Below are positions 53,963 through 64,000 of a stretch of DNA of 64,000 nucleotides, in pieces. This DNA is from Mesocentrotus franciscanus (Eukaryota > Echinodermata > Echinoidea > Camarodonta > Strongylocentrotidae). Location: positions 4,910,863-4,974,862 of the forward strand of contig CP137673.1 in the NCBI GenBank assembly GCA_037976565.1. Reading direction: 5' to 3'. The stretch's first letter is position 1. The number at the start of each line of letters is the position of its first letter. Below the pieces are notes generated by a model. The model searched no databases and was not told the origin of the DNA. It worked only from the letters and a program-made list of their open reading frames with translations. A program made the translations under genes and the position numbers.

Positions 53963-54427
53963 AGGTAATGCAAAGTTTTGGGAAGTTTTGAAAATTGAAT
54001 GGATACTAATTTTTTTTTAATTTGGATATATTTGGATGCCCTCGTGGATGTATTATAAGCACTAAAAAATTTAGCCCCTAAAACACTTCTGCTTTCGAGC
54101 AAATTGAATAATCAAAATTTCAAATATTTCAAATAGCGCCTAATGCCATTCCATGTCAGCTGGGCCCATGAAAATATATTCAATTTACAAAATAACGGGA
54201 ATAGCAAATCGGTCGATTGTAGTCAAGAAACATTGTTTTAAAGCTAAAGTAATATCAGTCTTGAGAGGGCGCTATACAACATAAAGAGTTTATTATTTAC
54301 AATTTCATCACTTTAGACTCGATTTAAACCTCGACAACGATCATTGAATATTGTAAAATCGCATATGCTTCCAATATGTTAATTTGAACCAAATTCATGA
54401 CCCAATAGCAAAACTTTGTATTGACCT
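53963..54427 (-). mobile_element. TTAA-flanked MITE, family A, copy 2
   Basis: Inverted relative to 236-543. Ends AGGTAATGCAAAGTTTTGG and CAAAACTTTGTATTGACCT, TTAA at 53959-53962 and 54428-54431. Shares ATTGTAAATAATAAACTC, TTTATGTTGTATAGC and AACAATGTTTCTTGACTA (all reversed here) with copy 1. Confidence 0.9.
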
Positions 54428-54431
54428 TTAA

Positions 54432-56942
54432 GAATGTCTCAATAACCAATAAAACATTTTCTAGTTCAACAATCAATCCGATTCGTTTATTTCATTTGTT
54501 TCATTTTTGATCAAAACATACAATCAACTTGATATAAATACAAATAAATTATACACACAATTTGAAAATGAAATGAGAAACTACATGAATAAAGCCCTTA
54601 GACCTTGTACAACTGTAGTTCCCGATGGGCAGGGGGAGGATGGGGGGATGGCGCAGATCGATCTTTTGTGCCATTATCAAAGTCTTTCAACAAAGCAACT
54701 CATATCAATTTAAATATCGGTGAGCGTCACCTTTTAAAAAGCGCGATTGGAATTGTCTTAGAATTGATTTTCTGAAAGTCTTTGAGATCTTATTTACTGC
54801 GATTGAAGTTCTATTTCTCACCTAGTATAACAAGTTGCGAGATGATAGGCGCATTATTACATTACCAAAAGTGTTTTAAACTTTAAGCGATCAATTTTTT
54901 GGTTCGTTATTATATTGCTTCCTCCTTTGGGCATGTTAGTCTAAAAGAAGAAAAACATTGTTTCGTTGATAATGTTGTCGCCTTCCAACTCAAAGCACAA
55001 GTTAACGTAAACAGATTACTTGTTGAGTAAAAGTAAACTATTGATGGTCAACAAAACAAAATTTGTTACAGGATTTGTTATCGTTGTTATTGTTCAATGA
55101 CGATGAAAGTGTTACTACCATTGTCTTTAAAAATGATGACAAAAAATATTCTAGAAATTATATACTATTTTCTATCTCCTTTCAACTTTGAACATTTATT
55201 TAAGGGATATTAATGATGCCTTATTATAGTTTAATTTGAATTCATTCTGTTTGGGAGGGGTAACGTTATGTCTAAAATAGGCTAACAAAGATGCGATAAA
55301 ATTTACAAACGTAAACTTTACATTATTAGCTTGATGAGAAAACGTATCTAGAAACAATAACTAATACGCTTATCCCAGACACATGTTTACGTTTAGATTC
55401 AACTGAGACCTAAACGATGACAAGATCAATTAAATCAAAGATATAAACCCTACTAATTTTTATGTAGTATGTATAAGAGCAGGTGTGTTAGCCATTTTGA
55501 TATGGAATCAAATGTTATGGTGCACCTTAATATCTAACGAGGGGGCCCAAGAAGTAAATCAAGACAGGTCTGGCCATACATTTACGCAAAACATTCACCT
55601 CAAATAGCTGTGCTTCTTCTGTTGATTTGCTCTTTTCCACAATAATAGGATGTGAATTCAAAAGAAAATGACGTTGGCCAACAATGGAAGCAAGAGAAAG
55701 GGATTAAATGTACATATTTCCTTTTCGCCAACCTTGAACTCCATTGCCGGGGTCTATTAAGCATTGTTCCCATCGCTTCTCACACACGTTATCTATCTGT
55801 AGAATGCGCAGGACACACAGCCATTTCGCTCGGCAAATATTGAATATTTGCTAAGATGTATAGGAGTGGCGCCATAATATTTATTTATTTATTAATTTAT
55901 TAATTTATTTATTTCTGATATATATATACAGGGTGGCACATTTAAAGGAGAATGAAACCCTTCATTGTAACCTACGTCATTATGCCGAGAACATTTAAAC
56001 TCGCCTTTTCATAAAACAATCCGGTTCGTATTTCCTAAATAAGAATACGGTTTTCGTCTGCTATATGTTCAGAAGGGAGCTTTTCGTACGAGTCCTTACG
56101 GATCGCACAAATTCCCGGATCTTTCACGGATTCTTACGATTTGGCCACTTTTACGACCGATTATACCGATTTTACGACTGCTTGGATGAGTTTAATGAGA
56201 ATCTGAGATTACAGTATGGTATGCAAATGTATTGTACATCATAGTTTGCCGTGAATTCTGTGAGCCTGAGAAAGTGTTTATTATAAGTCTTCATTTTTAG
56301 GAAAAATACTCCCCAAAAGATAAGAAAATTGACACGAAACAGGTAAGAAACATAACGACTTTTAAATCATGGCCAGTATTTGAAGAAAAGATGAATATTT
56401 ACTTGAATTTTAGGTCTGATTTAGTAGCGTATCTCTACGCCGGAGTTACGGGGTCAAAGTAGGGATATGCTTCTGAACAATCGCCGATTATTCAAGAAAT
56501 ACCGTTGCACATTTTTAATATCTTATTGTATGTACAGACACTTATTAGTTTGTAAATCAGATGCTTGATAGTCATGTGATTTTTAGGCATATTTACAACC
56601 ACACCAAAAAAATCAACGAGAGAAGATAGCCCATTATCGATTTAAAAGATCATAAGCAACGACGAAAAATGAACATGTATATTATCTAATACATTGTAGC
56701 TTAACACACAGGATACCAAAACTGCTATGTACATATTTACTTTGGATATATTTAAAGATAATTATTGCTTTTCAAGTAATGCAATTTGATTGTTCACAAT
56801 AATAATGGAATACATGTGCACGCTTCATTACAAAGGAAAGCACCAAAAAGGGCAAGGACTGATGCGGTTCATTTATTTCAAGTTTCATGTTAACCTATGT
56901 TTACTAAATGTACTAATTTTGCAAGTAATAGAAATATCTCAC
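54432..56942. other. No gene recognised; AT microsatellite
   Basis: (TTTA)n and TATATATA at 55878-55930. AAAGGAGAATGAAACCC at about 55945 is a common dispersed-repeat word. The last few hundred bases may be the tail of the next LINE. Confidence 0.5.
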
Positions 56943-57770
56943 TTACACGCCATCTGCAGATAACAGAACTTTTAGAGTACATTTAAAACTGTTCAATGTA
57001 GGTGACTTCTTAATATAACTTTCAGTTTGGTTCCAGACTCTACTTCCTGAAACTAGAGGACTATGTTTATATGCGTCCGTCCTAAACTGTGGCACACACA
57101 ATGCATCCCTTTTAGCTTGTCTTGTGTTGTGATCATGTAATGAACTGACATGATATTAATCTTTCTTTAAATGATATGTTGGTGCCTTATCATGCATGCA
57201 TTTGTACATCATCACTGCCCGTACAAATTGGAAACGTGAAAATAGATCAAATCCTTCTGCCAGTAATACACGTGCAGCTCGTTTAAAAAAAACAACCTTT
57301 TACAGTTCAATTGTTTGTCTTTGAAATCGCTCAGACCAAACTGAGAAACAATAATCAACGTGAGGTAGAACAATGGCATTATAAAGAAGTTTCAGAGATC
57401 TTGTTGGAACATAGTTTTCGGCACGCTTAATCACACTGATATTTTTTTGTTTTAATAACTTTTTCTACATGTTCCGTCTAACGTAACTCCTCGTCAATCA
57501 TAACGCCTTGGCATTTTGCCACTTTTACTTTTTTCAAACGGCTGCCGTTTAATGTGATAGAAATTCATTAACACTATGAACAAACGATCGTGGTCAAATA
57601 AGCATTACATTTGTCTTATCGGCATTAAGAACTAGATGGTTCATTAGAGCTGTTGACATGATATCTATATCTCTATTGCCTCACTCGAAAATCTCGGAAC
57701 CATCTTAAATTTAGGTCTTTATTTACACCTGCACCTGACAGAAAACAACACACATCATTTGCGGTTTGAT
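56943..57770 (-). pseudogene. LINE reverse transcriptase C-terminal remnant
   Basis: Minus-strand translation in several frames gives VTLDGT..RW-like, SVPKTMFQQDL.NFFIMPLF, ...LKRLFFL..LHVYYWQKD, KRDALCVPQFRTDAYKHSPL, VSGSRVWNQTESYIKKS and CTLKVLLSADGV with a stop at 56943. The closing (G)SRVWNQ....K.S..L..FK..LK is the standard C-terminus of CR1/L2/Jockey RTs. Many stops and frameshifts; it is the most decayed LINE in the window. YADD not found. Confidence 0.75.
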
Positions 57771-57876
57771 TGTGGATTTAATATTGTACCAATATGAATA
57801 GCATTATCCTTGACATTATATAATAACTTTACAACTGTGCACCTGACACCAAATATGTACATGTACTTGAATTGTC

Positions 57877-58244
57877 GGCACCTAGCTTAGCTATAACCCG
57901 ATCACCAGCGTTAAAGCCCGACCCCGAAAATGCCTCCAGTCAGTAAGACATCCCCGGTCACGAGTCAACGCCGTCCATGATCAATTTAATGCTCCCTGCA
58001 TAACCGCCGAGCGGAAAGCTGACTGACCCAAACCCCGGCATACAGGCGAGTACGTGTAACCAAACACGAATACCATCCCTGGCCCACCATCAGGCTTCAG
58101 GGGCATCCCTGGGCCACCATCAGGCCTCGAGGGCATATCAGCAGCTCCTCGACATGTTCAACCCTGTCTAGCCTCACAATTATGAGGTACACAGGGCGAT
58201 CGGGCGAGCTGCTAAACTGCCAAAATTCGCTGAAGCTAAGTGCC
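57877..58244. mobile_element. 368-bp inverted-repeat element X, copy 1
   Basis: Ends GGCACCTAGCTTAGC and GCTGAAGCTAAGTGCC are inverted repeats (13 of about 15). Contains AGCGTTAAAGCCCGACCCC, CATACAGGCGAGTA, a duplicated CATCCCTGG.CCACCATCAGG and CAGGGCGATCGGGCGAGCTG. Second copy at 59510-62113, split by a large insertion. Non-coding. No clear target duplication. Confidence 0.75.
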
Positions 58245-58785
58245 GAGGCCTCATAACACAACCATCCCTGTACACCACAGGGGATATACCGATTTACTCA
58301 CTTAACTCAATGTACATAATATAAAGCATCCCCAAAACTTTCCTTCTTAACTATAACATGTTAAGTGTGCACATACCTTGTAATTATACAAAACTGCGCA
58401 GAGGCGCAAAATTACGTATTTTAGGCCAAACGGGCTTGCCCGCCGCCAAAAGCGCAGATTTGTTGTGAATGCACCTTGTAAATGGAAGCCAGGCTTGTAA
58501 CAAATTAATTAAGCTCTCTTCAGCATACCCAACCATAAAACCAGCATCCTACATTGTGCTCATTTAACCCCATACACTGTTAAATGAATGCAAAACTATT
58601 GTATAGTATATTTCACAAAGAAAACCTAACAAATTCGTTTGCAATAAACGATCGCATATGCCAGTACTGCTTAACTTATAAAGTTCAGACCTTTAAGCCA
58701 GATCTTGCATCAACATCTCTCACTAATCTATTGAGCATAATTTTTCATAAATATTCATATCTCCATCTCATTCTAATAAATGGCC
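58245..58785. other. No gene recognised
   Basis: AT-rich sequence leading into tandem duplications. Confidence 0.5.
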
Positions 58786-59090
58786 TCAAATACATGCACT
58801 ACTTTCGTGTTATTTAAACCACAATAAAACATTGACCATTACCCAATACAAGCTTCCTAAAGCACAACTGGGATCCTAATACATGTATCATATTAAACCT
58901 CTTCAAATTTACAATTATTTCACCTATAAATTGTTTATTTTCCTTTTCTAAATAACTAAACTCAAATACATGCACTGCTTTCGTGCTATTTAAACCACAA
59001 CAAAACATTGACCATCACTCCATATACAGGCTTCCTACAGCACAACTGGGATCCAAATATTCCATTAAATCCCTTCACAACTCCTCAAAT
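58786..59090 (+). repeat. Tandem duplication, period 186 bp
   Basis: TCAAATACATGCACTACTTT, then TTTAAACCACAATAAAACAT and GCACAACTGGGATCC, recurs from 58972 with few changes. Confidence 0.9.
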
Positions 59091-59103
59091 TACATGTACC
59101 ACA

Positions 59104-59440
59104 AATTTTATCCGGTACATACTCTATACAAATAATACGAACTTTGACCTACATTCTGAGCAAAGTTAACCCAAATTTACATGTACCGCTTAAACAGCCG
59201 AACTCTCTTTAGATTTATAATTGTTCCACATTATGAAATTATTTATTTTATTTCTTCTGAATCACCAAATTAAAACGCTCTGGATGCTGTAGCTCTAAAA
59301 CATACAAACTACATGCACCACTAATTTTATCAGGTACATACTCTATACTAATTGTATGAACTTTGACCTACATTCTGAGCCAAATAAACCCAATATACAT
59401 GCACAGCTTAAAAGCCGAACTGCTTTGTATCTGAAAACCT
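59104..59440 (+). repeat. Tandem duplication, period about 219 bp
   Basis: AATTTTATCCGGTACATACT, GAACTTTGACCTACATTCTG and TACATGTACCGCTTAAACAGCCGAACT at 59104 recur with small changes from 59323. Confidence 0.9.
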
Positions 59441-59734
59441 CTGTGAAATGCAAGGTTTTACATTATTAATCTATAACACCACAGCTAGAAAATTTAACGC
59501 TGAATTTTCGGCACCCAGCTTTATAGCTATAACCGGACTACCGGCGTTAAAGCCCAACCCCCGGAAATGCTTCCAACAAATAAGACATCCCCAGTCACGA
59601 GCTAACGCCGTCCATGATCAATTTTTTGCTCCCTGCATAACCGCCCAGCAGAAGGCTGCTGACCCAAACCTCCGGCATACAGGCGAGTAACCAAACACAA
59701 ATACCATCCCTGGCATCACCATCAGGCCTCAGAG

Positions 59735-62036
59735 GTAAAAATGTCAGAGGTAAAAATGTCAGAGGTAAAAATGTCAGGTAAAAATGTCAGAGGTAAAAAT
59801 GTCAGAGGTAAAAATGTCAGAGGTAAAAATGTCAGAGGTAAAAATGTTAGAGGTAAAAATATATAAAAAAAGCATGTTACAGGTTGAATATTGGTAATGG
59901 TTGTACTGTATATTAGGCTTATCGAAAAGATATAACGAAGGATTCTCTGCAGTCATTAATTTCAGCGCTGCTTTATTTTCTTGTTTCTTTAACTTTTATT
60001 TACCTTTCTGCCCGAAATTGTGACTTTTTGCCCGATTATTGCCGAGGGGAGACGGGGGTGTATCCTCCTTTTGGGGGCATAGTGACCCGGCTGCCTCCCC
60101 CTCATATGCCTTTGTCTTAGCAAGTGATACTGGTACACTGAGCAAACTTCTGGAAAAAGGAATGTCTAAAATCGAGTAGTTTGGCCATGAATTATAGGCC
60201 GAGTTGTGGCTCGATGGTGTAATAATTAAATAACAAGAAAAGTCATCACAGCCCCCAAAAAAAAAAATAAGATAAGATATCACGCTGTGAGTCCTTCGCC
60301 CCCCACTTCACCGTCCCGTCTGAAGATTGATGGACATTTTAACAGCGTGGCAATGACTATTATAAAATGTAATTTCCTACAAATGCATATTTCCAACAAT
60401 TTCACTTTCTTGTGGGCTTGATACTTTGATACTTTGATACAAAGCAGAAAGCCGCCCATGTTACATTTAATGCTAACCGCACCATCACATTCCAGAGAAG
60501 CGCCCGCTTTGCATCAATAACAAGCAGCTTTGATACTCTGATACAAAGTAGAAAGCCGCCAATGTTACATCAAATGCTAACCGCACCATCACATTCCAGA
60601 TAAGCGCGCTTTGCAGAGGTTCTGTTTAAGCTATAATTATTTGCTGTGAGAGATCAAACTCGGAAATTGACAAATATTTATTCATGAGCAACATATCAGA
60701 TACATAGTTTGACTGTACACATTTATAGCATCATGATACTGCTTGTATACATGATAATATTGTTTGAAGGATATTTGGTGCAGGATTTATAAAGGTGTGC
60801 TGGCATACACTGTATACGACAGTTTCCAGCAGGTGCATATTCGTACAAGTCTACACATTAAACAAAATGCATCATGAATTTGGCAGAAAAAAAAACAATT
60901 CAAATTGAGGGACTTAACCTGTATTTCTTCCACGTTTCTTACACAGTGTTATGGTCAAAAGCACATGACAAAATACCTGGGTAAATATGTCTCAACGTTT
61001 ACTACTTGTAGGCCTACTATCTGACATTCATCAAGCGAAGCTTTGATATTGTTTGTTAAACTTTTGTAATAAAGTATTGATGAGGGGGACAAAGCATCCG
61101 TGTCTTTTTATTAATGTTTTCTTGTCATAACAGTCTTTGCTGGGATGGACATGAAGATGGGTCTAATTACTGAATTTGTGGAATTTCTGTGCGATCTTTA
61201 TAACTGATTCCCTGTTTTATCTCATTCAATCTTAACATTCTATGTACTTAGGCCTACTTCCTCAAAACTAAATAAACATAAAAAAATCAACCAAATGAAT
61301 TTAAAATATCGAAAAATGATAGAAATTAATATATGCAAACCTGATTACAAAATATAAGTTTCAAATTTATTTTCCACATTGTATTATCCTCAGGACATGA
61401 ACGAAGTACAATACACAGTCATTTATAAAAAAACATAATAGACTAGCCCAGTAGCTTACGTCTCGACATTTTGTGTGATAAAGTGCTCAGATATTATGAC
61501 GGCACCAGTATTTTACCCCTACATTTTTTTTTGTACCTGACATTTTTATTGTATCGCTGGCATTTTCACCTCTGACATTTTTTCCTCTTACTTTTTTTTT
61601 CTCTGACATTTTGACCTCTGACATTTTTTCCTCTGACATTTTTTCCTCTGACATTTTTACCTCTGACATTTTTTCCTCTGACATTTTTACCTCTGACATT
61701 TTTACCTCTGACATTTTTACCTCTGACATTTTTACCTCTGACATTTTTTCCTCTGACATTTTTACCTCTGACATTTTACCTCTGACATTTTTTCCTCTGA
61801 CATTTTTTCCTCTGACATTTTTACCTCTGACATTTTTACCTCTGACATTTTTACCTCTGACATTTTTACCTCTGACATTTTTACCTCTGACATTTTTTCC
61901 TCTGACATTTTTACCTCTGACATTTTTACCTCTGACATTTTTACCTCTGACATTTTTTCCTCTGACATTTTTACCTCTGACATTTTTACCTCTGACATTT
62001 TTACCTCTGACATTTTTTCCTCTGACATTTTTACCT
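59735..62036. mobile_element. Foldback (TU-like) element with 15-bp unit arms
   Basis: Left arm 59735-59866: nine units of AGAGGTAAAAATGTC. Right arm 61556-62036: about 32 units of the inverse (TTTACCTCTGACATT, some TTTTCCTC). The centre, 59867-61555, holds no recognisable gene. The unit is exactly 15 bp; sea-urchin TU elements are remembered to have arms with an outer domain of 15-bp tandem repeats. Arm lengths are strongly unequal (about 130 versus 480 bp), as is typical for repeat-number changes. No clean target duplication; CCTCA/CCTTA beside the ends is a weak candidate. Confidence 0.85.
60435..60640 (+). repeat. Tandem duplication inside the foldback, period 104 bp
   Basis: TGATACAAAGCAGAAAGCCGCC, ATGTTACAT and GCTAACCGCACCATCACATT occur at 60435 and 60539. 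Confidence 0.9.
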
Positions 62037-62113
62037 GGCACCTTACAATTATGAGGTACACAGGGCGATCGGGCGAGCTGCTAAACTGCCAAAATTCGCT
62101 GAAGCTAAGTGCC

Positions 62114-62497
62114 AAGAATCTCAAAACATATAATAAAGCTTTATCAATCTGTTCCCTTTTCCAACAGACACATTTGGGAAGCTGTGATCCCACTAACTTT
62201 CAACATCTTATCTTGTCGTCTAAAATTCATAGCTACTAAGAATTTAGGGAAATTCATGGTGCCCTAGAAAATAAAGTAACAAATCTAAGGCGTTTTTAAA
62301 TTCCTCTAACAAATAAATAAATTCTGCTTCACGAAACAATCTGAATGCCACAACCGGTACCCGTTGTACCAAATTTCTATCATTATGCCACCAAATTGTA
62401 ATACTTAAATCTGTAATGACTACAAAAAGTCTACAATAATCGCCCGGCCCTTCCTGGCTATGTGCCTACTAACTTCACACTCATAACTGGTACCGAA
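62114..62497. other. Unassigned flank of the retroelement
   Basis: No coding frame. Probably non-coding part of the tyrosine-recombinase retroelement on the minus strand. Confidence 0.4.
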
Positions 62498-62995
62498 TTA
62501 AAACAACAACCTTGCGTGTTTGTTAACGGCCCGTCTTGCCTTATTGATCCTTGATTGCTCTTCAGCCGGGAAAGCTTGATAAATTAGACGAAGTAGTGAA
62601 TCTGACCAAATAATGCAAGCACCTGGGAATGAGGCCCTGAGCATCTGCAACACTGCCTGCACTTGAGTAAAAAAATCACCCGCTTCGGCAGACTCCCCTA
62701 TCATTAGTCCTAACGTGTAGTAGAATATGGGTAGGCTTGCTCCAGTCCCCTTCTCCCGCTCGCTACTGTATAACCGCAAATGAGCGGCTACTTGGGCCAA
62801 CTTGAATCCGCGACGACCCATCCATCTCACTGCTGCTGGAAAGCCCAACCTGCCTGATGATTCTTGGCGTACGTAACAGCCAGCCCAGTGCATAATAAAT
62901 TCGCCTATCATCCAAAGTATGCTAGCACCTGCATAAAATAACAAAAAAACCTCCGGCAAAAATATGTTCTTCGCCACACATATGTAGCATGTCAT
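62498..62995 (-). pseudogene. SGNH-hydrolase-like frame of a DIRS/Ngaro-type retroelement
   Basis: An uninterrupted 165-codon frame: hydrophobic N-terminus, then LWMIGEFIMHWAG, VRWMGRRGFKLAQV, FPGACIIWSDSLLRL and INKARRAVNKHARL. In tyrosine-recombinase retroelements a similar accessory frame reads IWIxGSSIxHWA, xxWxGxRGLRW, LVWSDILPR and ARKKVN (from memory). Here the expected nucleophile block (GDS/GSS) reads GEF and the Gly-Asn-Asp block is not found (FYYTLGLMIGE), so hydrolase activity is probably lost although the frame stays open. It lies 90 bp downstream of the RT/recombinase remnant on the same strand. Confidence 0.65.
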
Positions 62996-63085
62996 ACAAT
63001 ATCATTTAACAAACGTCAACAACTGAATACATTTCAATTAGCCAACATTATTCCCTGTAATATGTCACAGCAAATATCACAGGTA

Positions 63086-63549
63086 TCACCTGTGCGCATT
63101 AGAAATCCAACACCCCCTATGCTGAATCATTGCGTCACTAAAACCTACTATAACTCCTGACGTGGCAGCACCGATTCCGAATGAATGTGCTGAAAATCGC
63201 GTCAGCCAAGATCTTCCCAAGAATAAACTAAACTTCTGAAATGCCGAACCATTACAAACTGAACATCCCATTGGCATACAACGATCAAAAAGATATTCCC
63301 CGTCTATTATCATTTCCATCAAATCAAAACTCTGTGGGTGCACGGGTAACAAACGGAAAACTAATCGAATGTCAGCTTCCCCCATGCATGTACCCTTACC
63401 AATATAATCTTAATCAAGGATACCGCCTCGATCGTCGAAGCTTTTATACACCACCGTACAAATTTTCGGATTGATTTGTTCATTAACTGCCCTCTAGGAG
63501 TAGAAAAATAGTGTATCATACGGTATTCTCCCCCGGGGTTTAATACCAT
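63086..63549 (-). pseudogene. DIRS/Ngaro-type RT joined to tyrosine recombinase C-terminus
   Basis: Two minus-strand frames: GGEYRMIHYFSTPRGQLMNK (63549 on), then after a frameshift near 63385 GEADIRLVFRLLPVHPQSFD, DRCMPMGCSVCNGSAFQKFS and LFLGRSW. These are RT blocks of DIRS-like elements (ADI..AFRLLPVHP, CLPMGCS). Directly fused comes RFSAHSFGIGAATSGVIVGF and IQHRGCWISNAHR-stop, the recombinase C-terminus (HSFRIGAAT...GRW.S.AY..Y). The catalytic Arg of the H-x-x-R box is Gly and the Tyr is missing. The RT YxDD, RNase H and N-terminal recombinase are deleted at this fusion. Not active. Confidence 0.8.
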
Positions 63550-63719
63550 ACCTACTGCCTGTACTGGAGAGCACCGTAAAATATCAATAGGCGGACGGAA
63601 GGGGGCTACCTATTCTTCCCAAGGAAAATGGTTTATCAAATTCGTCCATGAATCTAGCCTTTTTACTAATTTCAATTTGGCAGTGTCCTATAGTATTTAA
63701 AGTATTCAAAAGAAGCCTG
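63550..63719. other. Unassigned retroelement 5' part
   Basis: No readable frame; TCCCCCGGGG (63531) and a GGCGGACGG motif. May continue the retroelement toward its 5' end. Confidence 0.35.
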
Positions 63720-64000
63720 GTTACTAACCAAACCTTATTATCAGACACTATTGAGCGACTGATTGGCTTCTTTTCTTAGTTTTTATTTTATCAATAACCA
63801 ACGTCCCGTCACGCCGAGACTTCTTGTATAGGCCAAAAGTAAACCGATTAAATCTGTGCGCAGCACCAAAGATACGACCGTTCGGTACAAGAGTCTGAAA
63901 ACCAGACTATAGACCTAAAACAAAACAAAAAATTGCATCCCTATGGCTATAGTCGAATTGACAACTCAATACTCACAGTCGGTATCTTCCCACAAAATTA
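63720..64000 (+). mobile_element. TTAA MITE family B, copy 3 (cut by window end)
   Basis: Same orientation as 6118-6492: CAGACACTATTGAGCGACTGA, ATAGGCCAAAAGTAAACCGATT, GTACAAGAGTCTGAAAACCAGACT and ATCTTCCCACAAAATTA match in order. The most diverged copy; the left terminus is not recognisable. Confidence 0.75.

Larger units (their letters stand above)
59510..62113. mobile_element. Element X copy 2, split by a 2.3-kb foldback
   Basis: 59510-59734 matches the left 225 bp of copy 1 (GTTAAAGCCCAACCCC, GTCCATGATCAATTT, CATACAGGCGAGTA). The match resumes at 62043 (ACAATTATGAGGTACACAGG) through GAAGCTAAGTGCC at 62113. About 45 bp present in copy 1 (58130-58175) are missing at the junction. Confidence 0.85.

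Noticed and set aside
59735..62036. CRISPR-like array of direct repeats
   Set aside because: No unique spacers; units are contiguous, and intron-split genes and LINEs show that the DNA is eukaryotic.
61487..62193. Long frames of repeated KNVRG and MSEVK/MSEEK peptides (and LPLTF on the other strand)
   Set aside because: A 15-bp repeat unit is a multiple of three, so all frames stay open automatically. It is the foldback arm, not a protein.

Overview
This is a eukaryotic, AT-rich window that is almost entirely repetitive. It most likely comes from a marine invertebrate deuterostome, and an echinoderm such as a sea urchin is my best guess. The reasons are intron-split EGF and CUB domain exons, many CR1/L2-type LINE remnants, a DIRS/Ngaro-type tyrosine-recombinase retroelement, foldback elements whose arms are built from short tandem units (as remembered for sea-urchin TU elements), and abundant TACATGTA-type words. 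The species assignment is inference. There is one 500-base assembly gap (9959-10458).

Only one host gene is convincing: a minus-strand gene with an EGF-like exon (37171-37296) and two exons that together make a CUB domain (35812-36023 and 34263-34412). Their splice phases match. It would encode part of a secreted or membrane-anchored extracellular protein; its ends are not found. Weaker exon candidates lie at 2975-3013, 38132-38206 and 50630-50933.

Layout: 1-2.2 kb and 10.5-11.7 kb are two copies of a foldback-like element. 3.3-5.5 kb holds two opposed retroelement remnants. 6.1-9.9 kb is a TTAA MITE, a polypurine tract and a degenerate minisatellite. 12.8-17.3 kb holds a cluster of 13-bp inverted motifs and a nested foldback structure, the inner element carrying 10-bp flanking direct repeats. 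18-21.4 kb is a decayed repeat and a broken LINE. 21.4-23.3 kb is a satellite array with a hAT-like MITE insertion. 23.8-25.9 kb and 42.2-46.8 kb carry three copies of a Helitron2/Helentron-like non-autonomous element with an internal tRNA-like module. 28.5-29.7 kb is a tRNA-like sequence and an L2/CR1 LINE. 32.4-34.2 kb is a long hairpin element and a 0.5-kb tandem repeat. 34.3-37.3 kb is the EGF-CUB gene, one intron of which contains a long inverted repeat with a 7SL-like SINE. 47 kb carries a LINE endonuclease fragment. 49.3-50 kb is a MITE nested in a foldback with a recognisable empty site. 53-57.8 kb has more MITEs and a minus-strand LINE. 57.9-62.1 kb is a 368-bp repeat family, one copy of which is split by a 2.3-kb foldback with 15-bp units. 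62.5-63.6 kb is a deleted tyrosine-recombinase retroelement with an SGNH-hydrolase-like frame, and the window ends in another TTAA MITE.

The genes do not form a pathway. The biology visible here is layered transposition: element in element, several insertions datable against an intact sister copy. No bacterial-type operons, rRNA genes, CRISPR arrays or viruses are seen.
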